Source: Spirochaetota bacterium | GTDB lineage: Bacteria > Spirochaetota > UBA4802 > UBA5368 | NCBI GenBank assembly: GCA_035477215.1 | Contig: DATIKU010000021.1 | Location: 1-64,000, forward strand | DNA length: 64,000 nucleotides | Direction of reading: 5' to 3' | Shown: positions 53,157 to 61,983 of the stretch, piece after piece | How the letters are laid out: each line of letters opens with the position of its first letter | How positions within the stretch are numbered: the first letter of the stretch is position 1 | Program-made: the position numbers and the translations under genes | Notes under the pieces: generated by a model | The model's database searches: none | The model's input: only the letters and a program-made list of their open reading frames with translations | What the model was told of the DNA's origin: nothing

Positions 53157-54356
53157 ATGCAGTTCAAGCCAAAACACAGGAAGGTTGCGATACTCTTTTC
53201 GGGCGGCCCGGCCCCCAGCGCGAACACGGTGATATCGGCGACGACGCTCAATTTCCTCGACAACAATATTCCCGTAATCGGCGTCTTCCGGGGTTACGAG
53301 TTCCTTCAGGATTTCAACCTGCACAATCCGAAGCTTCGAAAGGGGGTCCACTACGAGGAGCTCGGTTACAATATCACGCAGGTGCGGAACGACCGCGGAA
53401 TCTATCTCCGGACCTCGCGTGCCAACCCGGGGAAAAACATCAAGACGACCGAAGACGTCGATGATCCGGCAAAAAACGCCCAGTTGCGCAATATCCTCGA
53501 CGCCTTCGAGTATCTCAATGTGGGGGCCCTGATCTCTATTGGCGGCGATGATACGCTTAAAACGGCGAACTACCTATCGATCATGGGTTTTCCGGTGATC
53601 CACATACCGAAGACGATAGACAACGATTATTACGGCATTCCGTGGACCTTCGGTTACTGGACGGCGGTTAACACGGCGCAGACCGCCATGCTCAATCTGA
53701 AAGCGGACGCGCAGGCGACCGACAGTTTTTTTCTGGTGGAGCTGATGGGCCGCAAGGCCGGCTGGGTCACCTACGCCGCGGGCATAGCCGCCGAGGCGAT
53801 ACTGATGATTGCGCTCGAAGACATAGAAGACGCCGTGCTCGACGTGGATGGGCTGGCCGAGCGGATAGCCGATACCATCATTGCGCGCGAGAACAACCGC
53901 AGGCCGTACGGCATCATCGCCATTTCCGAGGGGCTTGCGGACAAGCTCCCCGAGGATCTCCGCCCGCACGAGACCGACAAGCACGGCAATATCCTGTATC
54001 GCGAGGCGCAGATAGGGAAAATCCTTTCGGAAGCGACGAAACGGATTTACTGCGAAAAAACCGGACTCGAGGTGAAGATCATCCCGAAACAGATAGGCTA
54101 TGAAACGAGGTCCGCGGCGCCGATAAGCTTCGATGTTGTGCTGGGGAGCATGCTCGGTTACGGGGCGTTCAAATTCTTTCGCCAGGATGAGTTCGGGGTG
54201 ATGGTTTCGGTGACCGACAACTTTGACCTAAAGGCGGTACCCTTCGGGGAACTCATCGATCCCGTGACGCTTAAAACGCGTCTGCGCGACGTTCCGCGCG
54301 GCAGCGATTTCTATACACTGAAGGAAACCCTGTCATACCGGAAGTTCTGGGAGTAG
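53157..54356 (+). CDS. pfp: Phosphofructokinase, pyrophosphate-dependent type
   Basis: A 399-residue phosphofructokinase. Two positions decide the phosphate donor. The loop GGDDTL (129-134) has Asp where ATP enzymes have Gly, and PKTIDND (151-157) has Lys where they have Gly. Both are the pyrophosphate-type residues, so the enzyme should phosphorylate fructose 6-phosphate with PPi, reversibly. The first loop is FSGGPAPSANTVI. The ATG at 53157 with AGGGA upstream is preferred over an upstream in-frame ATG at 53124. Cytoplasmic. Confidence 0.93.
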   Translation: MQFKPKHRKVAILFSGGPAPSANTVISATTLNFLDNNIPVIGVFRGYEFLQDFNLHNPKLRKGVHYEELGYNITQVRNDRGIYLRTSRANPGKNIKTTEDVDDPAKNAQLRNILDAFEYLNVGALISIGGDDTLKTANYLSIMGFPVIHIPKTIDNDYYGIPWTFGYWTAVNTAQTAMLNLKADAQATDSFFLVELMGRKAGWVTYAAGIAAEAILMIALEDIEDAVLDVDGLAERIADTIIARENNRRPYGIIAISEGLADKLPEDLRPHETDKHGNILYREAQIGKILSEATKRIYCEKTGLEVKIIPKQIGYETRSAAPISFDVVLGSMLGYGAFKFFRQDEFGVMVSVTDNFDLKAVPFGELIDPVTLKTRLRDVPRGSDFYTLKETLSYRKFWE

Positions 54357-54403
54357 GGGCGGTCGGAGTGTTTTGGCCGAATCTCGCAACAAGGAGGAGT
54401 GGC

Positions 54404-54877
54404 ATGAGGAGGACTTTCATTTTTTTAGCGATCGCGACCCTGGGCGTGGCGCTGGCGTGCGGCGGCGGGAGGCCGAGCGACGTGCTCAAGGCCATGCAAA
54501 AGGTCTACTCTTCGGATAAATTCGATGACGCGAATAAATACTACACGAAGGGCACCGTCGAGTTGTTGAACGAATTGAACAAACTCAATCCCAAGTCGAC
54601 CAAAGAAGAATCGCTGGCCGATAAGAAATTCGTGTCGGGTGCAAAGTGGAAAGTGATAGAGGAGAAGACTGACGGTGAATCGGCCCGGGTCAAGGTGCGC
54701 TACGTCGAGCACCCGGTGGAGAACATGAAGGGGTACGAGCATACCTATAAAATGAAAAAGGAAGACGGCGTCTGGAAGATCGACATGGAGGACGACCTGA
54801 AAGGTGCTCTTTCATTGATGAAGAACATGGGAGCCCTGTCCGGATTCGCGGAGAGGCTGAAAAAAGCGGCAAGATGA
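54404..54877 (+). CDS. Lipoprotein with DUF4878-like domain
   Basis: A 157-residue lipoprotein. The signal (MRRTFIFLAIATLGVALAC) ends with Cys19. The mature part is a small NTF2-like fold of the DUF4878 kind (SDVLKAMQKVYSSDKFDDANKYY, ARVKVRYVEHPVENM, EDGVWKIDM), with no enzymatic motif seen. It should sit in the outer or inner membrane facing the periplasm. AAGGAGGAG lies before the ATG at 54404. It follows the phosphofructokinase gene by 47 bp. Confidence 0.82.
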   Translation: MRRTFIFLAIATLGVALACGGGRPSDVLKAMQKVYSSDKFDDANKYYTKGTVELLNELNKLNPKSTKEESLADKKFVSGAKWKVIEEKTDGESARVKVRYVEHPVENMKGYEHTYKMKKEDGVWKIDMEDDLKGALSLMKNMGALSGFAERLKKAAR

Positions 54878-54897
54878 CCGCGGGATACGAAGGCGGG

Positions 54898-54914
54898 GGC
54901 CGGTGCTCCCGGCC
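54898..54914. terminator. Hairpin terminator between convergent genes
   Basis: GGCCGG (54898-54903) pairs with CCGGCC (54909-54914) around a five-base loop and is followed by TTT on the forward strand. It lies between the DUF4878-like lipoprotein and the convergent TPR gene, so it may serve both. Confidence 0.5.
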
Positions 54915-54920
54915 TTTACA

Positions 54921-55466
54921 TCAGCATACCATGAGGCCGAGGTTGAGTATGATGTCGTCGCGGAGGTCAAGCGCCTGCGGGTTTTCCGGCTCGATTTTTA
55001 GAAGGTTGAGGCACGCGATATACGCCATGAACAGATCACCCGATTCATAGTAGAGATTGACAAGGTTGAAATGCGTTTCGGATATCACGGGGTCGATCTC
55101 GATGGCGCGTGAGTAAAAGTGGATGGCCAGATCGAATTCACCTTCCTCCCAGTAGACGCCGGCGAGATTAGCCAGTGTAACGGCGTCATCGGGGTATAAT
55201 TCCGCCGCCTTCTCGAGGACGAGCCGGGACGCCTTTAACCTCCCGAGTTCGCAGAGAGAAATACCGAGGCCGTTTAATATATCGGGGTCCGAGCCGTTGA
55301 TCCGGGCTCCCAGGCTGAAGAGCTGAAACGCCCGTTTAAAATCTCCCATCTCAACGTACCCGTATCCGAAGTCGATGAGGCTGTATGAGTCACGGTCGTA
55401 TTCGCGCAATTCCTCGATAGTAAGGATTTTACGGATTCTTTCATTATATGTTTTAATGTCTTTCAT
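54921..55466 (-). CDS. TPR-repeat protein
   Basis: A 181-residue protein of helical repeats. At least four TPR units are visible, with the typical Gly-Ala-Pro pattern (LIDFGYGYVEMGDFKRAFQLF, LNGLGISLCELGRLKASRLV, LANLAGVYWEEGEFDLAIHF, HFNLVNLYYESGDLFMAY). It is a protein-binding scaffold with no signal peptide. The ATG at 55466 is used; an in-frame TTG at 55481 is an alternative. It is divergent from the PpiC-like gene, and its role is unknown. Confidence 0.88.
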   Translation of the reverse strand: MKDIKTYNERIRKILTIEELREYDRDSYSLIDFGYGYVEMGDFKRAFQLFSLGARINGSDPDILNGLGISLCELGRLKASRLVLEKAAELYPDDAVTLANLAGVYWEEGEFDLAIHFYSRAIEIDPVISETHFNLVNLYYESGDLFMAYIACLNLLKIEPENPQALDLRDDIILNLGLMVC

Positions 55467-55654
55467 GTCTGCGGGTATCAATTTTCCGTAATCGGCCGGC
55501 CGCGACGGTATCCGGCAAAACTATGCTTCCGGTGGAGAAAAATTGTCAATACAATTTATCGGCACGGAATGTGGGGTGGAATCTGTGCCTTTCGGTCGCG
55601 GCGCCGGGCGGTTCTGTCGCCGGCGCGCACCCGATTCGCCGGTTCAAAATCCTG

Positions 55655-55683
55655 TTGACAATCCCTGAAGCTAAATATATCAC
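55655..55683 (+). promoter_or_regulatory. Promoter of the PpiC/SurA-like lipoprotein gene
   Basis: TTGACA (55655-55660) and TATCAC (55678-55683) are spaced by 17 bp, 44 bp upstream of the start codon at 55727. The -35 box is perfect and the -10 box matches four of six bases. Confidence 0.5.
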
Positions 55684-55726
55684 ACGGATTAAGGTAAGAA
55701 AAAAACCCCCACGACAGGAGCAGGAA

Positions 55727-57124
55727 ATGAATCGATCCATCATCGCGGTCATGCTGGTGCCGGTGCTGGCCATTGCCGCCTGTAAAAGCAAGAATGACGT
55801 CGTTGCAACCTATGACGGGGGGCGGATCACTCGCGGCGAATTTCATGAATGGATGGACATGAAACGCCTTTCAAGGGATACGATTCTGAAGTCTCCAAAA
55901 CACCAGAAAAATAAGCTGGAGATGATGGCGCTTGAGCGCTTCGCCGTGGAGGAGGCGTTGAAGGAAGGCTTTGATAAAAACAAAGAATTCATTGCCTTTG
56001 CCGACATGGCGGCCGAATCGCAGTTTATGGAGTTACTTTACAACAGGGAAATTAAGGAGAAGGCCGTTTTCAAGGAGCCTGCGGTCCGGGTCAGGCAGAT
56101 ATTTATCCGGATAAAGGATTACAAGATAGCGGGGGGGAAGCGGCAGAAGCTGACCGAAGCGGAATTGAAGCGCGAGTCGGATATCGCCGTGTCACGCGCC
56201 GGCGAGATTATCGCAAGGCTTGGAAAAAAGGAAAAATTCGATGACCTCGCCAAACAGTATTCCGACGACTTCTCAAAGAAAAGCGGAGGCGATATAGGAT
56301 TCATCGTCGCCGACATGATGCCGCCGGAATTTTCAAAGGCCGCCTTTTCGCTCGGGGAAGATGAATACACCAGGGAGCCGGTCGTAACGGGGGGAGGCGT
56401 ATACATCCTGCAGGTTGTCGACCGGGAGGACCTGAGCGCGAAAAATATTGACAAGATCGTCAAGGACAAGATGCAGGCGGCCCGCCTGAAGAACAGGTTT
56501 TTCGCGAAGGCATCCAGGGAATACCTGGATGCGCTCTCGGCGGCCGGCGATGTCGAGCGCCATCTCGAGAAAGCGGTGGGGGGCAGGCCGTCTGACATGC
56601 TTTTCAAGGTGGGAGAAAAGGTGTTTACCGTGGCAGATCTTGACCGGAGAATTGCGTTATACACCGGAAGGCATGCGCATGGCAGGGCGGCTGCCCCGGT
56701 AACCCCGGACCTTAGAAAAAATGTCGCGGAAAATTATTTTAAGCTGGAGCTTTTACGGCGCACCGCCCTGCAGAAGGGTCTGGATAAAGATCCCGAATAT
56801 ATAAAAAAGGCCTCTCAGAGGAGGGACTCCATTCTTGCGCGCGAATACATTAAACATAAAGGGTCCGCCTCCGTTTCGATCACGGAGCGGGAAATGCGCG
56901 AGGAATATGACGCGAACAGGGGAGAGCGCTATTACAGCGTCGTTGACCGGGGCGGGAAGAGGGAGAAGGTGGTCGAGCCCTATCAGAAAGTGCGGGAAAG
57001 AATCAAAAGGGCTCTTGAGGGCAGGAGTCAGTCGGATGCCGTGCGTAAGTGGAAAGAAGAACTGCTCGGCAGTCGTAACTTTGCGGTAATTGAATCGAAG
57101 CTCGAAGGCGACAAGGAAAAGTAG
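55727..57124 (+). CDS. PpiC/SurA-like peptidyl-prolyl isomerase lipoprotein
   Basis: A 465-residue lipoprotein. The signal ends in AIAAC (Cys19). A SurA_N-like chaperone segment follows, then a parvulin domain at about 115-225 (VRQIFIRI, FDDLAKQYSDDFSKKSGGDIG, SKAAFSLGEDEYTREPVVTGGGVYILQV), then a second helical region. It should help fold outer-membrane proteins in the periplasm. The start at 55727 is chosen for the signal peptide and AGGAG upstream; the frame is open much further left. It converges on the HicB-like gene with eight bases between. Confidence 0.9.
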   Translation: MNRSIIAVMLVPVLAIAACKSKNDVVATYDGGRITRGEFHEWMDMKRLSRDTILKSPKHQKNKLEMMALERFAVEEALKEGFDKNKEFIAFADMAAESQFMELLYNREIKEKAVFKEPAVRVRQIFIRIKDYKIAGGKRQKLTEAELKRESDIAVSRAGEIIARLGKKEKFDDLAKQYSDDFSKKSGGDIGFIVADMMPPEFSKAAFSLGEDEYTREPVVTGGGVYILQVVDREDLSAKNIDKIVKDKMQAARLKNRFFAKASREYLDALSAAGDVERHLEKAVGGRPSDMLFKVGEKVFTVADLDRRIALYTGRHAHGRAAAPVTPDLRKNVAENYFKLELLRRTALQKGLDKDPEYIKKASQRRDSILAREYIKHKGSASVSITEREMREEYDANRGERYYSVVDRGGKREKVVEPYQKVRERIKRALEGRSQSDAVRKWKEELLGSRNFAVIESKLEGDKEK

Positions 57125-57132
57125 GAAATATC

Positions 57133-57387
57133 TCAATTAATCGACCGCGAGGCGGGCAGCGTTTCCGTAAGCACGGGGCCGTGGCTCAACTCTCCGTCGA
57201 TGGATATGGCCTCGAAGCGTTCCACCTCCAGGCCGAATTCCTGGGCCGAGTCGATATAGAACTGAAGGACGTTCTTCAGTCTCCTGATGGCCTCGCCGCG
57301 ATCGACGCCGTAACAGTTAACGTCGAGCTCCGGGCAGCTTGCGATATACTCTTTTTCAACTTCCAACAACTTGATCGACAGTTTCAT
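57133..57387 (-). CDS. HicB-like (DUF1902-type) single-domain protein
   Basis: An 84-residue protein with the HicB-type partial RNase H fold: MKLSIKLLEVEKEYIASCPELDVNCYG, then the helix DRGEAIRRLKNVLQFYIDS. In HicAB systems this domain binds the HicA toxin. No HicA-like gene lies on either side, and no DNA-binding domain is attached, so it may be a solitary form with another role. The ribosome site is not clear (GAAGAACAAGT). It is convergent with the PpiC-like gene and divergent from the atp operon. Confidence 0.75.
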   Translation of the reverse strand: MKLSIKLLEVEKEYIASCPELDVNCYGVDRGEAIRRLKNVLQFYIDSAQEFGLEVERFEAISIDGELSHGPVLTETLPASRSIN

Positions 57388-57638
57388 ACTTGTTCTTCCT
57401 GAGGTCTGGTTGTATGGACGAGTTGGTTCGACGGGTTACCCTCCCGCCGCTTTGCACCGTTGGAATTAATATCGACAGGGGCGACGTGACGCATTAACGA
57501 AAATGCGGAAGCACCGGATGAGTCGCAGCCGGCGACGCGTTTAAGAGGCTGGTTCGAAATGAAGTTCATGTTCGCGATCTTTGATCGTATTATTTTTCAT
57601 GTTCGAGGCACTTTTTTAAAAAAAACGGTTATATTTTG

Positions 57639-57667
57639 TTGACAAAAAAGAGTAGCGTGTTTGTATT
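57639..57667 (+). promoter_or_regulatory. Promoter of the ATP synthase operon
   Basis: TTGACA (57639-57644) and TGTATT (57662-57667) are spaced by 17 bp, just after a run of A and T. Transcription would start near 57674, about 30 bases before the first gene. The remainder of 57388-57638 holds no convincing gene. Confidence 0.55.
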
Positions 57668-57703
57668 GCAGTCAGTCGTGAAATCGAGCGGTTAGAGGGT
57701 GCA

Positions 57704-57964
57704 TTGCCTGCCAAAGGCACAATAAGAGGCGTCCTGGCCTATTCAACCATAGGTTTGCAGCTTGCGGGGATGGTTCTTGTTTTCGTTTACGGTGGACACT
57801 GGCTGGATGAGCGCTATTCGACCTCCCCGGGATTCCTTGTAGTGGGGACGGTGTTGGGTCTTTCGATCGGGTTTTACAGTCTGATAAAAGAATTGGGTGC
57901 GATTGATAAACGGCTTAAGGGGCACAAGGAAGAAGAACAGGAAAAAGGACGCAAGTGGCTGTAA
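57704..57964 (+). CDS. AtpZ/AtpI-type small membrane protein of the atp operon
   Basis: An 86-residue protein with two membrane helices (YSTIGLQLAGMVLVFVYGG and GFLVVGTVLGLSIGFYSL) joined by the conserved GHWLDERY turn, then a charged C-terminus. This fits the AtpZ/AtpI group, which assists c-ring assembly and may carry magnesium or calcium. It starts with TTG at 57704, with GAGGGTG upstream. It is the first gene of the ATP synthase operon, 57 bp before atpB. Confidence 0.85.
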   Translation: MPAKGTIRGVLAYSTIGLQLAGMVLVFVYGGHWLDERYSTSPGFLVVGTVLGLSIGFYSLIKELGAIDKRLKGHKEEEQEKGRKWL

Positions 57965-58021
57965 GCGGCGGTTTAGTCAAGGGATCTCATTGCTTAACAT
58001 TTTTTCAAGGTGGGCTGGCTT

Positions 58022-58876
58022 ATGATTCACTTACTGCACTCGATCAATTCATTCATAACATCCGGCGGTGGCGAAGACGAATCGATGTTCGACGTCGTGA
58101 TGCATCACCTGACCGACTACACCATCACCACCGGCATTATCGGAAAATTTAACGAGCAGTTTTTAAGCACCAAGCTTTTTGGAATCTTCGATATGCGCAT
58201 CACCCGCTGGGTCGTGATGCTGTGGGTTGCGGCGCTCGTTTGTCTCGTTGTATTCGTCCCCATCGCGCGCAAGATTAAAAACGCCAAATTCGGCTCGTCT
58301 TCCAAGTGGGTTAATCTATGGGAGGTGCTTGTCACCTTCGTTCACGACGAGATCGTCGAGCCCAATTTTGACCACCACTACGTGAAAAAGGCCATGCCGT
58401 ATTTTCTGAGCATTTTCTTCTTTATTCTCTTCTGCAACCTTGGCGGGCTCATTCCCGGAATGTCGACCGCCACCGGTAATCTCGGAGTTACTGCGGGCCT
58501 CGCGACTCTCACGTTCGTCGGGATGATAGGCGTCGGAATGATCAAGCAGGGTCCGATCGGCTACTGGACGGGGCTCGTTCCCCGCGGAGTGCCGGCTTTC
58601 GTCGTTCCGCTCATGTTCCCGATAGAAATCATAGGGCTTTTCATCAAGCCGTTCGCGCTCACCATTCGTCTTTTCGCCAACATGACTGCGGGCCACGTTG
58701 TTATAATAATCTTCCTTTATCTTGTAGTGATGTTTCAGAGCTACTGGGTGGGAATCGGCTCGGTCGCCGGGTCCCTGATGATATATCTTCTGGAACTTCT
58801 GGTGGCCTTTATCCAGGCTTATATTTTTGCGACGCTTTCGGCGATGTTTATCGGATCGTCGATGCATGCGCACTGA
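58022..58876 (+). CDS. atpB: ATP synthase F0 subunit a
   Basis: A 284-residue membrane subunit that forms the proton half-channels beside the c-ring. The essential arginine is in LTIRLFANMTAGH, and the helices PYFLSIFFFILFCNLGGLIPG and the C-terminal helix are typical. The ATG at 58022 has AAGGTGG eight bases upstream, so it is favoured over GTG at 58010, which lies in the ribosome site itself. Inner membrane. atpE follows after 98 bp, in an AT-rich gap. Confidence 0.96.
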   Translation: MIHLLHSINSFITSGGGEDESMFDVVMHHLTDYTITTGIIGKFNEQFLSTKLFGIFDMRITRWVVMLWVAALVCLVVFVPIARKIKNAKFGSSSKWVNLWEVLVTFVHDEIVEPNFDHHYVKKAMPYFLSIFFFILFCNLGGLIPGMSTATGNLGVTAGLATLTFVGMIGVGMIKQGPIGYWTGLVPRGVPAFVVPLMFPIEIIGLFIKPFALTIRLFANMTAGHVVIIIFLYLVVMFQSYWVGIGSVAGSLMIYLLELLVAFIQAYIFATLSAMFIGSSMHAH

Positions 58877-58974
58877 CGCGAGTGGATGCGTCTTTAATTG
58901 TGCTCTTAAATTTTATTCAATAAAATTTAATTAAATAAGCAACAACTTATATCACAAACACGAAGGAGGAGTTT

Positions 58975-59262
58975 ATGGAATACTTGGGTCTTTCGTACCT
59001 CGGGGCGGGTTTTGGTGCTGGTCTTATCGTGTTCGGCGCTTCTCTTGGTATCGGCAAACTGGCCGCCGGTGCTCTCGAGGGGATGGCGCGTCAGCCTGAG
59101 CTTGCCGGCGACCTGAGAACGGCGATGATCATCGCGGCGGCTCTTATCGAAGGTTTCACCTTCTTCGCCCTGGTTGTAACCTTCATGCTGGCGACCAAGA
59201 ATCCTATGATACAGCCGACTTCCGTCGAGAAGGCCCCGGCAACCGAAGAAGTGCGTAAGTAA
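58975..59262 (+). CDS. atpE: ATP synthase F0 subunit c
   Basis: A 95-residue, two-helix subunit of the rotor ring. The ion-binding acid is Glu59 (AALIEGFTFF), and the polar loop ARQPE is at 38-42. The helix-1 glutamine needed for sodium binding is an isoleucine here (SLGIGKLAAG), and Glu59 is followed by Gly instead of Ser or Thr, so proton coupling is expected. A 15-residue polar tail is unusual. GGAGGAG before the ATG is strong, in line with the high copy number of subunit c. Confidence 0.97.
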   Translation: MEYLGLSYLGAGFGAGLIVFGASLGIGKLAAGALEGMARQPELAGDLRTAMIIAAALIEGFTFFALVVTFMLATKNPMIQPTSVEKAPATEEVRK

Positions 59263-59292
59263 AGGGTAAAATAAACTGACAGGTAGTTCATC

Positions 59293-59802
59293 ATGGAAGT
59301 CCTGAAAGAAGGTTTGTTAAAAGTCGACCCCGGTCTTCTTCTATGGACGATCATAACCTTTCTGGTGCTTCTGCTTATTCTGTGGAAGGCCGCCTGGAAG
59401 CCGATCGTCGAGGCGCTTGACGCGCGCGCGGAAAAGGTGAGAGGCGATATCGAATCTGCGGAAAAGAATCGGCTCGAAACCGAAAGGCTCCTGTCCCAGC
59501 ACAGGGATATGATGGGCAAGTCGAAGGAAGAGGCCGCTCAGATAATCGCCGAGGGCAGATCCGATGCCGAGGCCCTGAAGAACGGCATCCTCGAGAAAGC
59601 CAATGGCGAAGCCAAGGATGTGATCGAGCGGGCCAAGAGAGAGATTTCGATGGCCAAGGACAAGGCTCTTTCCGAGCTTAAATCCGAAGTGGTTGCGTTG
59701 TCCACGGAGATAGCGTCCAAGGTCATTGCTAAAAACCTCAATCCAGACGACCAGAAAGCTTTCATCGAAGAAGCTCTGACAAAAATAAGGACAGTTCAGT
59801 AA
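59293..59802 (+). CDS. atpF: ATP synthase F0 subunit b
   Basis: A 169-residue stator subunit: one N-terminal membrane helix (LLWTIITFLVLLLILWKAAW) and a long charged coiled coil that reaches F1. The ATG at 59293 is 30 bp after atpE. The last five codons and the stop codon form one arm and the loop of a perfect 16-bp hairpin. atpH follows after 58 bp, the widest internal gap after atpB-atpE. Confidence 0.95.
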   Translation: MEVLKEGLLKVDPGLLLWTIITFLVLLLILWKAAWKPIVEALDARAEKVRGDIESAEKNRLETERLLSQHRDMMGKSKEEAAQIIAEGRSDAEALKNGILEKANGEAKDVIERAKREISMAKDKALSELKSEVVALSTEIASKVIAKNLNPDDQKAFIEEALTKIRTVQ

Positions 59803-59820
59803 TCCTGAACTGTCCTTATT
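59784..59820 (+). terminator. Perfect 16-bp hairpin at the end of atpF, inside the operon
   Basis: Bases 59784-59799 pair without mismatch to 59805-59820. The five-base loop starts with the atpF stop codon TAA. No T-run follows. Because it lies inside the operon it is more likely a partial terminator, a pausing site or an RNA processing or stability element that sets the ratio of F0 to F1 subunits. Confidence 0.6.
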
Positions 59821-59860
59821 GTACTCGGCGTAACAACTTTGCGAATGTATAGGTGATACA

Positions 59861-60430
59861 GTGGCTGCTAATGAAGTTGCGAGAGTGTACGCAAGCGCGT
59901 TGCTTGACATAGGGCAGGAGCGAAAAATTCTGTCGCAGCTTGAAGAGGAGCTGGGGTTCGTTGCGAAGCTTCTGGACGACGACAGGGACCTCGTATTGTT
60001 CTTCAATGCTCCGGGTGTGACCAAGGATTCCAAGAAAAGTTTCGTGGACAGGATATTCAAAGGCCAGCTGTCGGAGATCAGTATAAATTTTCTGAAGATA
60101 TTGATAGATAATAATCGCCAGTTATCGATAAGGGATATACATCTGGCCCTGATCGAATTTATCGATAAGCTTAACAATCGGCAGAGGGTTCAGGTTGTGG
60201 CCAGTTTCGGTCTCGGCGCTGAGGTGACCAAAAAGATCAAGGACGCCCTGGAGAAGAAGTTCAGCAAGGAAATAATCATTGAGGAAGTTGTTGATGAGGC
60301 CATCATCGGCGGCATTGTCATAAAGATAGGCGATCTGGTTATAGATGGATCCCTGGCCAAGGATCTCAAAAATATAAAAGAGAAATTATTATCAAGCAAA
60401 GTCAGGAGCGAAGCGGCTTATGAAGATTAA
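59861..60430 (+). CDS. atpH: ATP synthase F1 subunit delta
   Basis: A 189-residue stator subunit joining F1 to subunit b. The N-terminal helical domain ([15 protein letters not shown]) and the C-terminal signature ([22 protein letters not shown]) are typical. GTG start at 59861. The stop lies inside atpA, an 11-bp overlap that couples their translation. Confidence 0.95.
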   Translation: MAANEVARVYASALLDIGQERKILSQLEEELGFVAKLLDDDRDLVLFFNAPGVTKDSKKSFVDRIFKGQLSEISINFLKILIDNNRQLSIRDIHLALIEFIDKLNNRQRVQVVASFGLGAEVTKKIKDALEKKFSKEIIIEEVVDEAIIGGIVIKIGDLVIDGSLAKDLKNIKEKLLSSKVRSEAAYED

Positions 60431-61946
60431 AATAGAAGAAATCAAGTCAATCATCAAGAAAGAGATTGAAGGATATAAATCTGAGCTTGATGTCAGCGAG
60501 GTCGGCCGGGTAATCCAGGTCGGTGACGGTATCGCGCGTCTTTATGGCCTGGAGAACGCGATGGCCGGGGAAATGCTTGAGTTCCAGACCGGCGCATACG
60601 GACTGGTGTTCAACCTCGAAGAGGATTCCATCGGTGCGGTCGTGCTTGGCGATTATCTGACGATCGAGGAAGGCCACACGGTAAAGAGGCTCAATCGAGT
60701 GCTTGCCGTGCCGGCGGGCGATGAGTTGCTTGGAAGGGTTATCGACCCTCTCGGTATACCGATGGACAACAAGGGGCCGATTTCCACCAGTAAAATGCGG
60801 CCGGTCGAGTTTCTCGCTCCCGGTATTGCCGACCGGCAGCCGGTAAAGGTTCCGCTTCAGACCGGTATCAAGGCGATCGATTCCATGACCCCGATAGGTC
60901 GCGGACAGCGCGAGCTGATCATCGGTGACCGTAAAACGGGAAAGACGACCATAGCAATCGACACGATCATCAACCAGAAAGGCAAAAACTGCTATTGCGT
61001 ATATGTCGCGATCGGCCAGAAGGCCTCCACCGTCGCGGCGGTTGTTGAGACGCTCGAAAAATACGGGGCGATGGATTATACGATCGTCGTGGCCGCGAAC
61101 GCCTCCGATCCGGCGCCGCTCCAGTATATCGCTCCGTATGCGGGCTGTGCGATGGCCGAATATTTCATGTACGAAAAAGGCAAGGATACGCTCTGCATAT
61201 ACGACGACCTCTCAAAACAGGCAAACGCCTACCGGCAGCTCTCGCTGCTTCTTCGCCGTCCCCCGGGACGCGAGGCCTATCCCGGCGATATTTTCTACTG
61301 TCACTCGAGGCTTCTCGAGCGCGCGGCGAAGCTTTCTGACGACCGCGGCGGCGGATCGCTTACGGCTCTTCCGATCATCGAAACCCAGGAAGGTGAGGTG
61401 TCGGCCTATATCCCGACAAACGTCATTTCAATCACCGATGGACAGATATATCTTCAGCCCAGCCTTTTCGCCGGTGGAATCCGGCCCGCCGTCGATGTGG
61501 GTATTTCAGTTTCCCGTGTGGGCGGAAACGCGCAGATAAAGGCGATGAAAAGGTACGCCGGTTCGCTGCGACTGGATCTCGCGCAGTTCCGCGAGCTCGA
61601 GGCGTTCGCTCAGCTCGGAACCGAGCTCGACCAGGCCACGCAGAAACAGCTCGATCGTGGTCAGCGGCTCGTCGAGGTGCTCAAGCAGGGGCAGTACAAC
61701 CCGATGGCCGTTGCCGAGCAGGTCGGCATCATTTACGCGGCAACACAGGGCTATCTGGACAAAATTCCCGTGGAGAAGGTGCGAGATTTTGAGGCCAGGT
61801 TCATAAAATTCCTGAACGAGGCGCACCCGGAGCTTCTGGACGAGATATATTCGACAGGCGAACTCAAGAGTGTCGAGAAGTACGGCAAGGTCTGCGCAGA
61901 TTTCGCCGAAAGCTATCTGTCCGGCGTGCACGCGGACGTCCGGTAG
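60420..61946 (+). CDS. atpA: ATP synthase F1 subunit alpha
   Basis: A 508-residue subunit with a non-catalytic nucleotide site. The P-loop is [13 protein letters not shown], and the signature [14 protein letters not shown] and the arginine finger region ([12 protein letters not shown]) are intact. The ATG at 60420 is within atpH. Length and order are standard. It is peripheral on the cytoplasmic face of the inner membrane. Confidence 0.98.
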   Translation: MKIKIEEIKSIIKKEIEGYKSELDVSEVGRVIQVGDGIARLYGLENAMAGEMLEFQTGAYGLVFNLEEDSIGAVVLGDYLTIEEGHTVKRLNRVLAVPAGDELLGRVIDPLGIPMDNKGPISTSKMRPVEFLAPGIADRQPVKVPLQTGIKAIDSMTPIGRGQRELIIGDRKTGKTTIAIDTIINQKGKNCYCVYVAIGQKASTVAAVVETLEKYGAMDYTIVVAANASDPAPLQYIAPYAGCAMAEYFMYEKGKDTLCIYDDLSKQANAYRQLSLLLRRPPGREAYPGDIFYCHSRLLERAAKLSDDRGGGSLTALPIIETQEGEVSAYIPTNVISITDGQIYLQPSLFAGGIRPAVDVGISVSRVGGNAQIKAMKRYAGSLRLDLAQFRELEAFAQLGTELDQATQKQLDRGQRLVEVLKQGQYNPMAVAEQVGIIYAATQGYLDKIPVEKVRDFEARFIKFLNEAHPELLDEIYSTGELKSVEKYGKVCADFAESYLSGVHADVR

Positions 61947-61983
61947 AATGCGTTAACGATATTTCAGACAAGGGTAACTGACT

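Noticed and set aside
57384-57569. A 61-codon reverse frame upstream of the HicB-like gene as a possible HicA toxin
   Set aside because: It lacks the glycine-serine-histidine core and the basic pattern of HicA and has no ribosome site.
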